Assembly: GCA_020636915.1 (NCBI GenBank)
Contig: JACJWV010000018.1
Location: forward strand, 30,540 to 94,539
Origin: Nocardioides sp.
Lineage (GTDB): Bacteria > Actinomycetota > Actinomycetes > Propionibacteriales > Nocardioidaceae
Reading direction: 5' to 3'
Length of the DNA: 64,000 bases
In this document: positions 16,437 through 25,471 of the stretch, piece by piece
Position numbering within the stretch: position 1 is the stretch's first letter
How the letters are laid out: each line of letters opens with the position of its first letter
Notes under the pieces: model-generated
What the model was told of the DNA's origin: nothing
The model's database searches: none
What the model saw: the letters and a program-made list of their open reading frames with translations, nothing else
Translations under genes and position numbers: made by a program

Positions 16437-19400
16437 TTAGGCGGACTCGGCGTCGCGCAGCCGCTGGCTGATCACCGCGGAGACGCCGTCGCCGCGCATG
16501 GTGACGCCGTAGAGCGCGTCGCCGACCTCCATGGTGCGCTTCTGGTGGGTGATGACGAGCAGCTGGGAGTTCTCGCGCAGCTCCTCGTAGATCTCCAGCA
16601 GCCGACCCAGGTTGGTGTCGTCGAGCGCCGCCTCGACCTCGTCGAGGATGTAGAACGGCGACGGGCGGGCCTTGAACAGCGCGACCAGGAACGCCACCGC
16701 GACCAGCGACCGCTCGCCGCCGGACAGCAGCGAGAGCCGCTTGACCTTCTTGCCGGGCGGCCGGGCCTCGACCTCGACGCCGGTGGCCAGCATGTCGTCG
16801 GGGTCGGTCAGGACCAGCCGCCCCTCGCCCCCCGGGAAGAGGCGCGCGAACGTGGCGTCGAACGCCCGGCTGACGTCGGCGTACGCCTCGGTGAAGACCT
16901 GCTCGACGCGCTGGTCGACCTCGCGGACGATGTCGAGGAGGTCCTTGCGGGTCTTGCGGAGGTCCTCCAGCTGCTCGGTGAGGAACTTGTGCCGCTCCTC
17001 CATGGCCGAGAACTCCTCGAGAGCGAGCGGGTTGACCCGGCCGAGCTCGCGCAAGGCCCGCTCGGCGCTCCGCAGCCGCTTCTGCTGCTCCTCGCGCACG
17101 TAGGGGGCCGGCTCCGGGGTCTGCACCCCCTCCGCGACCTCTCCGCAGAACGGCACCGGCTGGTCGGGGCCGTAGTCGGCCACCAGCGCCTCGGCGTCCA
17201 TGCCGAGCTCCTCGATCGCCTTCTCCTCCAGCTGCTCGATGCGCATCCGCTGCTCGGTGCGGGCCATCTCGTCGCGGTGCACCGAGCTCACCAGCTCGTC
17301 GTGCTCCTTGCCGAGGTCGCGGAGCCGGGCGCGCACGTCACGCAGCTCCTGCTCCCGGCCACTGCGGGACCGCTCGACCTCGGCACGCGCCTCCGCGGCC
17401 CGGTGGATCGAGACCTCGAGGCGGGCCAGGACGTGGACGACCGCCCGGCCGACCGCCTCGGCCGCCCGGCCCTCGCGGAGCAGCCGCTCGCGGCGCTCGG
17501 CCGCGCGGGCACGGGACTCCCGTTCGGCGTTCGCGGCGCGGACCAGGGCGTCGGCCCGGCCGTGGAGGGCGCGGGCCCGCTCCTCGGACGTGCGCAGGGC
17601 GAGCCGGGCGTCCATCTCGGCCTGCCGGGCGGCCCGCGCCTCGTCGACGAGCCGCTCCCGGACGCTGGTGTCCGGCTCCTCCTCGGGTGCCTCCTCGGCG
17701 CCGGTGAGCCGGGCCTCGAGCTCCGCGAGCCCGGCGACCGCCTGGGTCCGCGCCTCCTCGGCCTTCTCGATCGCCTGCGCGAGCCGCTCGGCCTCGCCGC
17801 GGGCGGCGCGGGCCTGGGAGCCGTACTGGCCCAGCTCCTCGGCGACCGCAGCCAGCGTGGCGTCGGACTCGTGCAGCCGGGCGAGCGCGACGTCGACGCG
17901 CTTCTGCGCCTCGAGCCGCTCGGCCTCGAGACGGGACATGTCGAAGCCGAGCCGCTCGGAGGAGGCGATGGCCTCGGCGAGCTGCTCGGCGGCCTCGTCG
18001 ACGGCGGCCTGGACCTCGATCAGGCTGGGCTGGCTCGACGAGCCGCCGGAGGCGTAGTGGACGCCGAGGACGTCGCCGTCACGGGTCACGGCGGTGACCT
18101 CGGGAAGGTCGTCGACCAGCGCCCGGGCGGCGTCGAGGTCGTGGACCACGGCGACCCGGCCGAGCAGCCGGGTCAGCGACGGGCGGAGCTCGTCGGGGCA
18201 CTCGACGACGTCGACGGCGTACGCCACGGAGGCCGGCAGGTCGGGCCAGTCGCGGCCGGTCCGGTCGGTCGGGGCGGTGCCCCCGCCGAGCAGCAGGCCG
18301 GCCCGGCCCAGGTCGTCGCCCTTGAGGTGACCGATCGCGCGGACCGCGGCCTCGGCGTCCGTCACGGCGACGGCGTCGGCAGCCGACCCCAGCGCCTGGG
18401 CGACGGCGGTCTCGTAGCCGGCGCGCACCGACAGCAGGGCGGCCACCGAGCCGAGCAGGCCGGACACCTCGTCGGATGCGGCCAGCAGCGCGCCGGCGCC
18501 GTCCTTGCGGTTGAGCCCCATCTCGAGGGCGTCCTTGCGGGCCGCGAGCGCGGTGCGGTCGCGGTCGGCCTGGAGCGCCTCGTCGCGAGCCTTGGCCAGC
18601 CGCTCCTCGATGTCGTCGAGGGTCGCGCTCGCCGCCTCGTGCTCGGCGTCCAGGCCCTCCTCGCCGGCGTCGAGGCCGGCGACCTTGGTCTCGAGCGCGG
18701 TGAAGTCGCGCTGGGCCCGGTCGGCGCGGGCGACGGCCTCCTCGCGGGCCAAGGTGAGGCGTCCGACCTCCTCGTCGGCGGCGGCGGCGCGGGACTTCAT
18801 GGCGTTGACCTGGCCGGTGAGCCGGGCCAGCCCCTCGCGCCGGTCCGCGGCCGCCCGCTGGAGTGCGGCGACCCTGCGGTCCTCCTCGGCGGCCGCGTCC
18901 TCGGCCGCGCGCCGGGCGGTCACCGCGCCCTCGAGGGCGCTCCTGCTGGCGTCGACCTCGGTCGCGATGCGCCGCTCCTGCTCGCGGACCGCCGCGGCCT
19001 CGGCCTCGAGCTGCTCGGGGTCGCGGCCCGACCGGGACTCCTCGGACTCCCCGGTGCCGGCGGCGTTGCGGACGCGCTCGGCGGCCAGCGACTGGGTCCC
19101 GCGCAGCCGCTCGCGCAGCCCGGACAGCGCGTACCAGGTCTCCTGGGCGCGGGCGAGGGCCGGCAGGTCCTCGCGGAGCGCCTCCTCCAGCGCGGTCTCC
19201 GCCGCGCGCGCCTGGGCGGTCGCGGCCTCGACCTGCTCCTGGCGGGCGACGAGGACCGACTCGTCGGCCATCTCCTGCTCGAGGGCCGTGCGGGCGGTGA
19301 CGAGGTCGTCGGCGATCAGCCGCGCCCGGGCGTCGCGGACGTCGGCCTGCACGGTGGCGGCACGGCGGGCGACCTCGGCCTGGCGGCCCAGGGGCTTGAG

Positions 19401-20003
19401 CTGGCGTCGGATCTCGACCAGGAGGTCGTTGAGGCGGGTCAGGTTGCCCTCGGTGGCGTCGAGCTTGCGGAGGGCCTTCTCCTTGCGCTTGCGGTGCTTG
19501 AGGACCCCGGCCGCCTCCTCGATGAAGCCCCGGCGGTCCTCGGGCGTCGCGTGCAGGATCGAGTCGAGCTGGCCCTGGCCGACGATCACGTGCATCTCGC
19601 GGCCGATGCCAGAGTCCGAGAGCAGCTCCTGAACGTCGAGCAGCCGGCACGGGTTGCCGTTGATGGCGTACTCCGAGCCGCCGCTGCGGAACATGGTGCG
19701 GCTGATCGTCACCTCGGCGTACTCGATCGGCAGCGCACCGTCGGAGTTGTCGATCGTCAGCAGTACCTCCGCGCGGCCCAGCGGGGGGCGGCCGGAGGTG
19801 CCGGCGAAGATGACGTCGTCCATCTTGCCGCCGCGCAGCGACTTCGCACTGGCCTCGCCCATCACCCAGGCGAGCGCGTCGACGACGTTGGACTTGCCCG
19901 AGCCGTTGGGGCCCACGATGCAGGTGATGCCGGGCTCGAGCTGCAGCGTCGTCGAGGAGGCGAAGGACTTGAACCCCTTGAGGGTCAGGCTCTTCAGGTA
20001 CAA
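16437..20003 (-). CDS. smc: Chromosome segregation protein SMC
   Basis: A 1188-residue condensin subunit. N-terminal Walker A GPNGSGKSNVVDALAW is near residues 30-45. A long Glu/Arg/Ala-rich coiled coil follows on each side of a hinge near 500-640 (GAGALLAASDEVSGLLGS to DGDVLGVHYASGG). The C-terminal ABC signature is LSLLSGGERSLVAVAF with Walker B FYILDEVEAALDD. With ScpAB it loads at ParB and aligns sister chromosomes. The frame is open 29 codons upstream; the TTG at 20003 has GGGAGC before it and gives the normal YLKSLTLKGFKSF start. The about 190-bp upstream gap contains a TAGGGT -10-like hexamer at 20112-20117. Confidence 0.97.
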   Translation of the reverse strand: MYLKSLTLKGFKSFASSTTLQLEPGITCIVGPNGSGKSNVVDALAWVMGEASAKSLRGGKMDDVIFAGTSGRPPLGRAEVLLTIDNSDGALPIEYAEVTISRTMFRSGGSEYAINGNPCRLLDVQELLSDSGIGREMHVIVGQGQLDSILHATPEDRRGFIEEAAGVLKHRKRKEKALRKLDATEGNLTRLNDLLVEIRRQLKPLGRQAEVARRAATVQADVRDARARLIADDLVTARTALEQEMADESVLVARQEQVEAATAQARAAETALEEALREDLPALARAQETWYALSGLRERLRGTQSLAAERVRNAAGTGESEESRSGRDPEQLEAEAAAVREQERRIATEVDASRSALEGAVTARRAAEDAAAEEDRRVAALQRAAADRREGLARLTGQVNAMKSRAAAADEEVGRLTLAREEAVARADRAQRDFTALETKVAGLDAGEEGLDAEHEAASATLDDIEERLAKARDEALQADRDRTALAARKDALEMGLNRKDGAGALLAASDEVSGLLGSVAALLSVRAGYETAVAQALGSAADAVAVTDAEAAVRAIGHLKGDDLGRAGLLLGGGTAPTDRTGRDWPDLPASVAYAVDVVECPDELRPSLTRLLGRVAVVHDLDAARALVDDLPEVTAVTRDGDVLGVHYASGGSSSQPSLIEVQAAVDEAAEQLAEAIASSERLGFDMSRLEAERLEAQKRVDVALARLHESDATLAAVAEELGQYGSQARAARGEAERLAQAIEKAEEARTQAVAGLAELEARLTGAEEAPEEEPDTSVRERLVDEARAARQAEMDARLALRTSEERARALHGRADALVRAANAERESRARAAERRERLLREGRAAEAVGRAVVHVLARLEVSIHRAAEARAEVERSRSGREQELRDVRARLRDLGKEHDELVSSVHRDEMARTEQRMRIEQLEEKAIEELGMDAEALVADYGPDQPVPFCGEVAEGVQTPEPAPYVREEQQKRLRSAERALRELGRVNPLALEEFSAMEERHKFLTEQLEDLRKTRKDLLDIVREVDQRVEQVFTEAYADVSRAFDATFARLFPGGEGRLVLTDPDDMLATGVEVEARPPGKKVKRLSLLSGGERSLVAVAFLVALFKARPSPFYILDEVEAALDDTNLGRLLEIYEELRENSQLLVITHQKRTMEVGDALYGVTMRGDGVSAVISQRLRDAESA

Positions 20004-20191
20004 CGTCTGGCTCCCGGCTGGTCGGTGACGGTGGTCTCGTCGCAGCTGAGGACGGGGCTGCGCGGACCGGAGGATCATCGCAGCAGGCACGGGGGAAGCT
20101 CAGCGAGCCTCACCCTACCTGTCGGCACCCCCGCTCGGCCGCATCCCCGCGGCCGTGGGCCGGGCGCGTCGCCCGTCAGCCGCCTCCAGGG

Positions 20192-21475
20192 TCAGGCGGG
20201 CTCGGGGTGGTCCGCCTCGTCGGTGTGGGCGATGTGGCCGAGCTGTCCCCAGATCAGCACGACGAACAGGGCCGACCCGACGAACGCGAACCAGAAGGGT
20301 GCCGTGACGCCGTAGCGCTGGGCGACCAGGCCCCCGACCGCGGAGCCGATGACGAGGCCGCCGAAGGTGCCGACCAGGTTGACGCTGCCGACCCGCCCCT
20401 GGAGCTGGGTCGGGACGGCGCGCTGGCGGACCGTGATCGAGGTCGTGCCCCAGGTGAACGCGTGGGCGCCGAAGACGAAGAAGATCACCATCGCGACCCA
20501 GGCGGTGCGGGTGAGTGCGAGCGCGAGGTGGGTGAAGGTCTCGAACACCAGCCCGATGCGCATGATGTCGCCGAGGCTGATCCGCCGGGTGATCCAGCCG
20601 TAGGAAAGGGTGCCGACCAGGCCGCCCACCGCCGAGATCGTCGTCAGCAGGCCGAACCCGATGGCGCCGAGTCCCAGGCGCTGCGTCGCGTAGAGGACCA
20701 GCACCGACCACGCCGCGCCGAAGGTGATGTTGAAGACGAAGATCGTCAGGACGAGGGTGCGTACGGCGGCGCTGTGAGCCACCCAGCGGAACGCCTCGGC
20801 GACGTCGTGTCGCAGGTGGGTCGGCTCCGACGTACCCCGCCGGTGCGGCGGCAGGACGACCCGGGAGACGAGCACCGCCCCGAGCGCGACGAGCGCGGCC
20901 TGGGCCGAGAACGGCAGCGCGTGACCGACGGCGAACAGGGCGGCGCCGATCGGCGGACCGGCGAGCTGGTTGACCGTGATGAACCCGGTCATCAGCCGCG
21001 AGTTGGCGATCGCGAGGTCGTCGCGCCGCACGAGCATCGGCATCAGCGTGGCCGTGGTGTTGTCGGCGAACACCTCGGCGGTGCCGAGCAGGAACATCGC
21101 CACCAGCACGAGCGCGATCGACGCGACGTCGGTCGCGATCGCGAGCGTGAGGAGCACCAGGACCCCGGCGCGCAGCAGGTCCACGGTCACGACGATCCGG
21201 CGGCGGTCCAGCCGGTCCGAGAGCGCCCCCGCGAGCAGCCCGAACACCAGGGGTGGCAACCACTGGAGCAGCGCACCGAGCGCGACCACGAACGGGTCGT
21301 GGGTCATCGACGCGACCAGCAACGGACCCGCGGCGATGGCGATGCCGTCGCCCAGGTTGGAGACCCACGAGGAGCCGACCAGCCAGCGGAAGCCGGTGCC
21401 GAACCGTCGCGGGGCGACGACCTCGACCAGCCGGCCGACGGGACCGGCCGCGCGGCCGGCAACGGGGGTGCTCAC
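20192..21475 (-). CDS. MFS transporter
   Basis: A 427-residue twelve-helix major facilitator, of the enterobactin-exporter/DHA3 type by overall look. It opens with FGTGFRWLVGSSWVSNLGDG in helix 1, then AGALSDRLDRRRIVV in the helix 2-3 loop, which is the classic MFS A-motif region. The C-terminal half repeats the six-helix plan and ends in an acidic tail. A proton-coupled efflux role is inferred; the substrate is unknown. Start is a GTG with no clear ribosome site. It sits between smc and a small coiled-coil gene, all minus strand, and may be independent of both. Confidence 0.85.
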   Translation of the reverse strand: MSTPVAGRAAGPVGRLVEVVAPRRFGTGFRWLVGSSWVSNLGDGIAIAAGPLLVASMTHDPFVVALGALLQWLPPLVFGLLAGALSDRLDRRRIVVTVDLLRAGVLVLLTLAIATDVASIALVLVAMFLLGTAEVFADNTTATLMPMLVRRDDLAIANSRLMTGFITVNQLAGPPIGAALFAVGHALPFSAQAALVALGAVLVSRVVLPPHRRGTSEPTHLRHDVAEAFRWVAHSAAVRTLVLTIFVFNITFGAAWSVLVLYATQRLGLGAIGFGLLTTISAVGGLVGTLSYGWITRRISLGDIMRIGLVFETFTHLALALTRTAWVAMVIFFVFGAHAFTWGTTSITVRQRAVPTQLQGRVGSVNLVGTFGGLVIGSAVGGLVAQRYGVTAPFWFAFVGSALFVVLIWGQLGHIAHTDEADHPEPA

Positions 21476-21534
21476 AAGGAGGCGAGGCTAGTGCTCCGGG
21501 CCGCGGGAGGCGACCCGGTTTGCGCCGTACGGCG

Positions 21535-21744
21535 TCAGGCGGGCTGCATCTCCTGCATCGATGCGGTCTCGAGGTCGAGGAGCGCGGCGGCGTGCGCGGC
21601 GGCCAGCGCGTCGTTCTCCTCGGAGAGGCGCAGGACCAGCGCCTCGAGCTCACCCACGCGCGCGCGCAACCGAGAGTTCTCGGCTACGAGTCGAGCGGGG
21701 GTCCGCAGGTCGCTGTTCATGTATCCGATCAGCGCCTTGGCCAT
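21535..21744 (-). CDS. Small coiled-coil protein, unknown function
   Basis: A 69-residue protein, MAKALIGYMNSDLRTPARLV, then a heptad-rich helix ENSRLRARVGELEALVLRLS continuing to residue 60. Leu spacing suggests a homodimeric coiled coil. I recall similar short proteins in actinobacteria but no function. ATG at 21744 with GGAAGG eight bases upstream. It lies alone between mutM and the MFS gene on the same strand; gaps on both sides suggest its own transcript. Confidence 0.65.
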   Translation of the reverse strand: MAKALIGYMNSDLRTPARLVAENSRLRARVGELEALVLRLSEENDALAAAHAAALLDLETASMQEMQPA

Positions 21745-21823
21745 GGATGGACCTTCCGGGTCGTGATGTGGGGCACCCGCGGTGGCGGGCCGTCTTCAAG
21801 AGTCCCACCGCGAGGCGCGAGGG

Positions 21824-22711
21824 TCAATCCGGGACCGGCAAAGCCTGGGGGCGGGCGCGCCGGCGGCGCGGCACCGGCTGGCAGGTGGGACAGAAGTACG
21901 ACGACCGGTTCATGAATGCCACCCGACGCACCGCCGTCCCGCAGCGCTCGCACGGCTCGCCCTCGCGGCCGTAGGCGTGCAGGGAGCGGTCGAAGTAGCC
22001 GGACTCGCCGTTGACGTTGACGTAGAGCGCGTCGAAGGACGTGCCGCCCTGCCCCAGCGCGGCCACCATCACGTCACGCGCGTGCCCGAGCAGCTCGCGC
22101 ACCTGGGCGGCGGTCAACCGGTCCCCCGGCCGCTCCCCGTGGACGCGGGCGCGCCACAGCGCCTCGTCGGCGTAGATGTTCCCGACGCCGGAGACGAGGT
22201 TCTGGTCCAGCAGCTGCCGCTTGATGCCCGAGCTGCGCCGCCGGACCTTCCGCACGACCGCGTCCTCGTCGAACTCCGGGTCGAGCGGGTCGCGGGCGAT
22301 GTGGGCGATCTCCGGGGGCAGGTCCGCGCCGCCCGCGGACACCGACAGCCCGCCGAACATCCGCTGGTCGACGAAGCGCAGCTCGCGGTCCTCGTCGGCC
22401 CCGTCCAGGGCGATCCGGACGCGGAGGTGGCGCTCGTCCGGCGCGCCGGGGGGCTGCAGCAGCAGCTGGCCGCTCATGCCGAGGTGGCCGAGCAGCGCGT
22501 CGCCGTTGTCGAGCGGCAGCCAGAGGTACTTGCCCCGGCGCCGGACCGCGTCGATGCGGCGCCCGGCGAGGGCCTCGGCGAAGCCGGCCGGACCGCGCAG
22601 GTCCCGGCGCACGGGCCGCGGGTGCAGGACGTCGACACGCACGATCGTGGCTCCCAGCACGTGCCGCTCGAGGCCCGCGCGGACGACCTCGACCTCGGGC
22701 AGCTCAGGCAC
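21824..22711 (-). CDS. mutM: Formamidopyrimidine-DNA glycosylase Fpg/MutM
   Basis: A 295-residue bifunctional DNA glycosylase/AP lyase that removes 8-oxoguanine and ring-opened purines. After the GTG-coded Met come Pro-Glu-Leu-Pro-Glu, with catalytic Pro and Glu; the beta-hairpin Lys is in RRGKYLWLPL. The helix-two-turn-helix is in LLDQNLVSGVGNIYADEAL, and the zinc finger is CERCGT...CPTCQ at the end. The frame is open into rnc, but the invariant PELPE fixes the start at 22711, 13 bp after the rnc stop. Part of the yceD-rpmF-rnc-mutM series. Confidence 0.96.
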   Translation of the reverse strand: MPELPEVEVVRAGLERHVLGATIVRVDVLHPRPVRRDLRGPAGFAEALAGRRIDAVRRRGKYLWLPLDNGDALLGHLGMSGQLLLQPPGAPDERHLRVRIALDGADEDRELRFVDQRMFGGLSVSAGGADLPPEIAHIARDPLDPEFDEDAVVRKVRRRSSGIKRQLLDQNLVSGVGNIYADEALWRARVHGERPGDRLTAAQVRELLGHARDVMVAALGQGGTSFDALYVNVNGESGYFDRSLHAYGREGEPCERCGTAVRRVAFMNRSSYFCPTCQPVPRRRRARPQALPVPD

Positions 22712-22724
22712 TGCGGCGCTCCCG

Positions 22725-23483
22725 CTAGTGCTGGTGGGTGGCGGACTGGGCCGCCGCGTCGATCGCCGGGTCCTCGACGCCGAGGTCGGTGGCGATCTCG
22801 CCGTACGCCGTCTCCGCGGCGGCCTGCTCGGCCTCCTTCTTGGAGCGGCCGACGCCGTTGCCGTAGAGGCTCTCGCCCACACGGACCTGGGCGGTGAAGG
22901 TCTTCATGTGGTCGGGACCCTCGTCCTCGATGACGTACTCGGGCACACCGAGGCCGTGCTCGGCGGAGAGCTCCTGCAGGGAGGTCTTCCAGTCCAGGCC
23001 GGCGCCCAGGGCGGAGGCCGCCTCGATGAGCGGGTCGAAGAGCCGGTGGACGACCACCGCGGAGGTCTCGAAGCCACCGCTGAGGTGGACCGCGCCGATG
23101 ACGGCCTCGACGGTGTCGGAGAGGATCGACGCCTTGTGCCGCCCTCCGGTCGACTCCTCGCCACGGCCGAGCTTGACGTGGTCACCGACGCCGATCCCGC
23201 GGCCGACCTCGGCCAGCGCGCGGGCGTTGACGACGGCGGCACGGAGCTTGGCGAGCCGGCCCTCGGAGAGGTCGGGGTGGGTGAGGTAGAGGGTCTCGGT
23301 GACGACGACGCCGAGCACGGAGTCCCCGAGGAACTCCAGCCGCTCATTGGTCGGCAGACCACCGTTCTCGTACGCGTAGGACCGGTGGGTGAGGGCGCGC
23401 TCCAACAGCTCGGGGTCCAGGACGGGGTCCCCGAGCGCCGCGCGGAGCTCGGCGTAGTTGGTCAGCGGACCAGAGCCAGCCAC
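22725..23483 (-). CDS. rnc: Ribonuclease III
   Basis: A 252-residue double-strand-specific RNase. The catalytic signature NERLEFLGDSVLG is near residues 45-57, with DTVEAVIGAVHL further on. The C-terminal dsRNA-binding domain (from about WKTSLQELSAEHG through SKKEAEQAAAETAY) is complete. The N-terminus chosen, GTG at 23483, starts 7 bp after the rpmF stop; the frame itself extends into rpmF. A short Ala/Asp tail ends in THQH. It processes rRNA precursors and other structured RNA. Confidence 0.95.
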   Translation of the reverse strand: MAGSGPLTNYAELRAALGDPVLDPELLERALTHRSYAYENGGLPTNERLEFLGDSVLGVVVTETLYLTHPDLSEGRLAKLRAAVVNARALAEVGRGIGVGDHVKLGRGEESTGGRHKASILSDTVEAVIGAVHLSGGFETSAVVVHRLFDPLIEAASALGAGLDWKTSLQELSAEHGLGVPEYVIEDEGPDHMKTFTAQVRVGESLYGNGVGRSKKEAEQAAAETAYGEIATDLGVEDPAIDAAAQSATHQH

Positions 23484-23490
23484 AGGCCGG

Positions 23491-23676
23491 TCAGAGGACC
23501 TGACGACGGTCGGCGCGCGCGCCGTACTGGCCGCACTCGCCGCACGCACGGTGCGGGAGGTGCTTGGCACCGCACGCGGGGTTCGTGCAGGTCACCAGGG
23601 TCGGTGCCACAGCCTTCCAGGCCGAGCGGCGGTGACGGGTGTTGCTGCGCGACATCTTCCGCTTCGGGACAGCCAC
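23491..23676 (-). CDS. rpmF: 50S ribosomal protein bL32
   Basis: A 61-residue L32, AVPKRKMSRSNTRHRRSAWK at the N-terminus. It is a zinc-type (C+) paralogue with four cysteines. The first pair is spaced C-x4-C (CTNPAC) rather than the common CxxC; the second is CGEC. GTG start at 23676 with GGAGAT eight bases upstream. Lies between yceD and rnc as in most actinobacteria and firmicutes. Confidence 0.96.
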   Translation of the reverse strand: MAVPKRKMSRSNTRHRRSAWKAVAPTLVTCTNPACGAKHLPHRACGECGQYGARADRRQVL

Positions 23677-23722
23677 TGTGATCTCCTCTACCAGGACCGG
23701 AGGATCCGGCCGTGAACGTTTC

Positions 23723-24298
23723 TCAGTCTTCCTGCTGGTCCTGCGCGAGGGCCGCCAGCCCCGCCCAACGCGGGTCGACCGGCTCCTCGTGCGCGTGGTC
23801 CGGGTCGTCCTTGAGCCGGGCCCCGCACTCGGGGCACAGTCCGGGACAGTCGTCCTCGCACATGGGCTGGAACGGCAGTGCGAGCACCACCGCGTCCCGC
23901 AGCAGGGGCTCGAGGTCGACCAGGTCGCCCTCCAGCATGCTGACCTCGTCGTCCTCCCCGGAGGAGTAGCCCTGGTCGTCGTACACGAACAGCTCCTGGA
24001 ACCGAACGTCGATCTCGTCCTCGATCGGCTCCAGGCACCGCGCGCACTCACCGGTGAGCTCGGCCGAGGCCGAACCGGTGACCAGCACACCCTCCATGAC
24101 CGCTTCCAGCCGCAGGTCGAGGTCGATCTGCGAGCCTTCCGGGACACGGAGGACTTCGATGCCCAGATCTGCGGGTGCCGGGACCGTCCGCTCCACCTCG
24201 CGCTCGGACCCCGGGCGGCGGCCGAGCTCGCGGGTGTCGAGCACGAGCGGCGCTCTCGGGTCCAGGCTGCTCAGTTTTCTACTTCCGGTTCCAGGCAC
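23723..24298 (-). CDS. yceD: DUF177/YceD-family protein, large subunit rRNA accumulation factor
   Basis: A DUF177 protein of about 183-191 residues. It carries the family's cysteine signature CARCLEPIE in the middle and, near the end, CEDDCPGLCPECG, a likely metal site. Plant and bacterial homologues are needed for 23S rRNA accumulation. The rpmF neighbour is a hallmark of the family. The start is uncertain: the GTG at 24298 has no ribosome site, while the conserved sequence really begins at SSLDPRAPLVLDTREL, just after a CTG at 24274 that has GGAAG upstream. Confidence 0.88.
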   Translation of the reverse strand: MPGTGSRKLSSLDPRAPLVLDTRELGRRPGSEREVERTVPAPADLGIEVLRVPEGSQIDLDLRLEAVMEGVLVTGSASAELTGECARCLEPIEDEIDVRFQELFVYDDQGYSSGEDDEVSMLEGDLVDLEPLLRDAVVLALPFQPMCEDDCPGLCPECGARLKDDPDHAHEEPVDPRWAGLAALAQDQQED

Positions 24299-24381
24299 CA
24301 ACAGATCGTCGTGAATCGTACCGGTCGGTGGTCTGGCCCGGCAAAATCCGCCTCTTCCGAAGCCCGGAGACCGGGTCCCGG

Positions 24382-24873
24382 TCAGCCCGCCGTCGCCGAC
24401 CGGGCCAGCTCCGCCTGCAGGCGCGACAGCACCGACGGCGGCACCAGCGCGGAGACGTCTCCCCCGAGCGAGGCGACCTCCTTGACCAGGCTCGAGGAGA
24501 TGTAGCCCAGCGCGGCGTTGGTCGGGATGAACACGGTCTCCACGCCCGTGAGGTGGGAGTTCATCTGGGCCATCGGCAGCTCGAACTCGTAGTCGTTGCC
24601 GCCGCGCAGGCCCTTGACGATCGCCTGCGCGTCGATCTCGCGGCAGAAGTCGACGATCAGCCCGCTGAAGCCCATCACGGTGACGTTGGGGAGGTCGGCG
24701 CAGACCTCGCGCAGCATCTCCAGGCGCGCCGCCGGGTCGAAGAGTCGCGACTTGGACGGGTTGGTCCCGGTCGCGACGACGAGCTCGTCGAAGATCCCGG
24801 CCGCCCGACGGAAGATGTCGAGATGACCGTTGGTCACCGGGTCGAACGATCCGGGGCACACGGCGCGGGTCAT
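24382..24873 (-). CDS. coaD: Phosphopantetheine adenylyltransferase
   Basis: A 163-residue enzyme that joins ATP and 4'-phosphopantetheine to dephospho-CoA, the fourth step of CoA synthesis. The nucleotidylyl-transferase motif PGSFDPVTNGHLDI (T/HxGH) is at residues 7-20; KGLRGGNDYEFELPMAQMN and ISSSLVKEVASLGGDVS are the other family blocks. The length is typical. Its ATG is 10 bp after the rsmD stop at 24883, so rsmD-coaD is a unit, as is common. Confidence 0.97.
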   Translation of the reverse strand: MTRAVCPGSFDPVTNGHLDIFRRAAGIFDELVVATGTNPSKSRLFDPAARLEMLREVCADLPNVTVMGFSGLIVDFCREIDAQAIVKGLRGGNDYEFELPMAQMNSHLTGVETVFIPTNAALGYISSSLVKEVASLGGDVSALVPPSVLSRLQAELARSATAG

Positions 24874-24882
24874 GGCCGGAGG

Positions 24883-25455
24883 CTACCGCGTTCCCGGGAC
24901 CAACTCGGCGTACCAGAGGGTCGTCTCGCCGTAGCGCTTCTCCCGCTCGCGCTCGATCTCCGGCGGCCACGGTGGCTCGGGACTGCGCGAGGAGCGCTCC
25001 ACGACGACCATCGCCCCCGGCACCAGCCACTGGCGCGACCCGAGCAGGGCGAGATCCTCCCCGACCGCGGCGTCGGCAATGGGGTACGGCGGGTCGAGGA
25101 ACACGACGTCGTACGGCGCGGCCGGGGGGCGGCCCAGCGTCCCCGCCACCGGGGCGCACACCACGTCGGCCTTCGTGAAGCCGAGCGTCCGGGCGTTCTC
25201 GGCGATCAGGGCCGCGGTCCGGCGGTCGGACTCGACCATCGTCACGACACCCGCGCCTCGCGACCACGCCTCGAGCCCGACGGCCCCCGAGCCGGCGTAC
25301 AGGTCGAGGAAGCGGAGGCCGTGCAGCGAGCCGCACCACGACTCGACCGCCGAGAACAGCGCCTCGCGAACGCGGTCGCTCGTGGGCCGGGTCGCCGCTC
25401 CGCGCGGCGTCGCGATCCGGCGGCCGCCGGCGGTGCCGCCGATGATGCGGGTCAC
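24883..25455 (-). CDS. rsmD: 16S rRNA (guanine966-N2)-methyltransferase RsmD
   Basis: A 190-residue SAM-dependent methyltransferase acting on G966 of 16S rRNA. The SAM loop is FLDLYAGSGAVGLEAWSRGA and the catalytic N/DPPY motif is seen as FLDPPYPIAD. It starts with the family's TRIIGGTAGGRRI. Begins 16 bp after the recG stop and runs straight into coaD, an arrangement found widely in Gram-positive bacteria. Confidence 0.95.
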   Translation of the reverse strand: MTRIIGGTAGGRRIATPRGAATRPTSDRVREALFSAVESWCGSLHGLRFLDLYAGSGAVGLEAWSRGAGVVTMVESDRRTAALIAENARTLGFTKADVVCAPVAGTLGRPPAAPYDVVFLDPPYPIADAAVGEDLALLGSRQWLVPGAMVVVERSSRSPEPPWPPEIEREREKRYGETTLWYAELVPGTR

Positions 25456-25471
25456 GCCCGCTCCCCCTCGG

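Noticed and set aside
16545..20315. 1256-codon open frame on the plus strand
   Set aside because: It is the antisense of smc; in GC-rich DNA long antisense frames are common. Composition (Arg/Gly/Leu/Asp rich without a fold) does not fit a protein.
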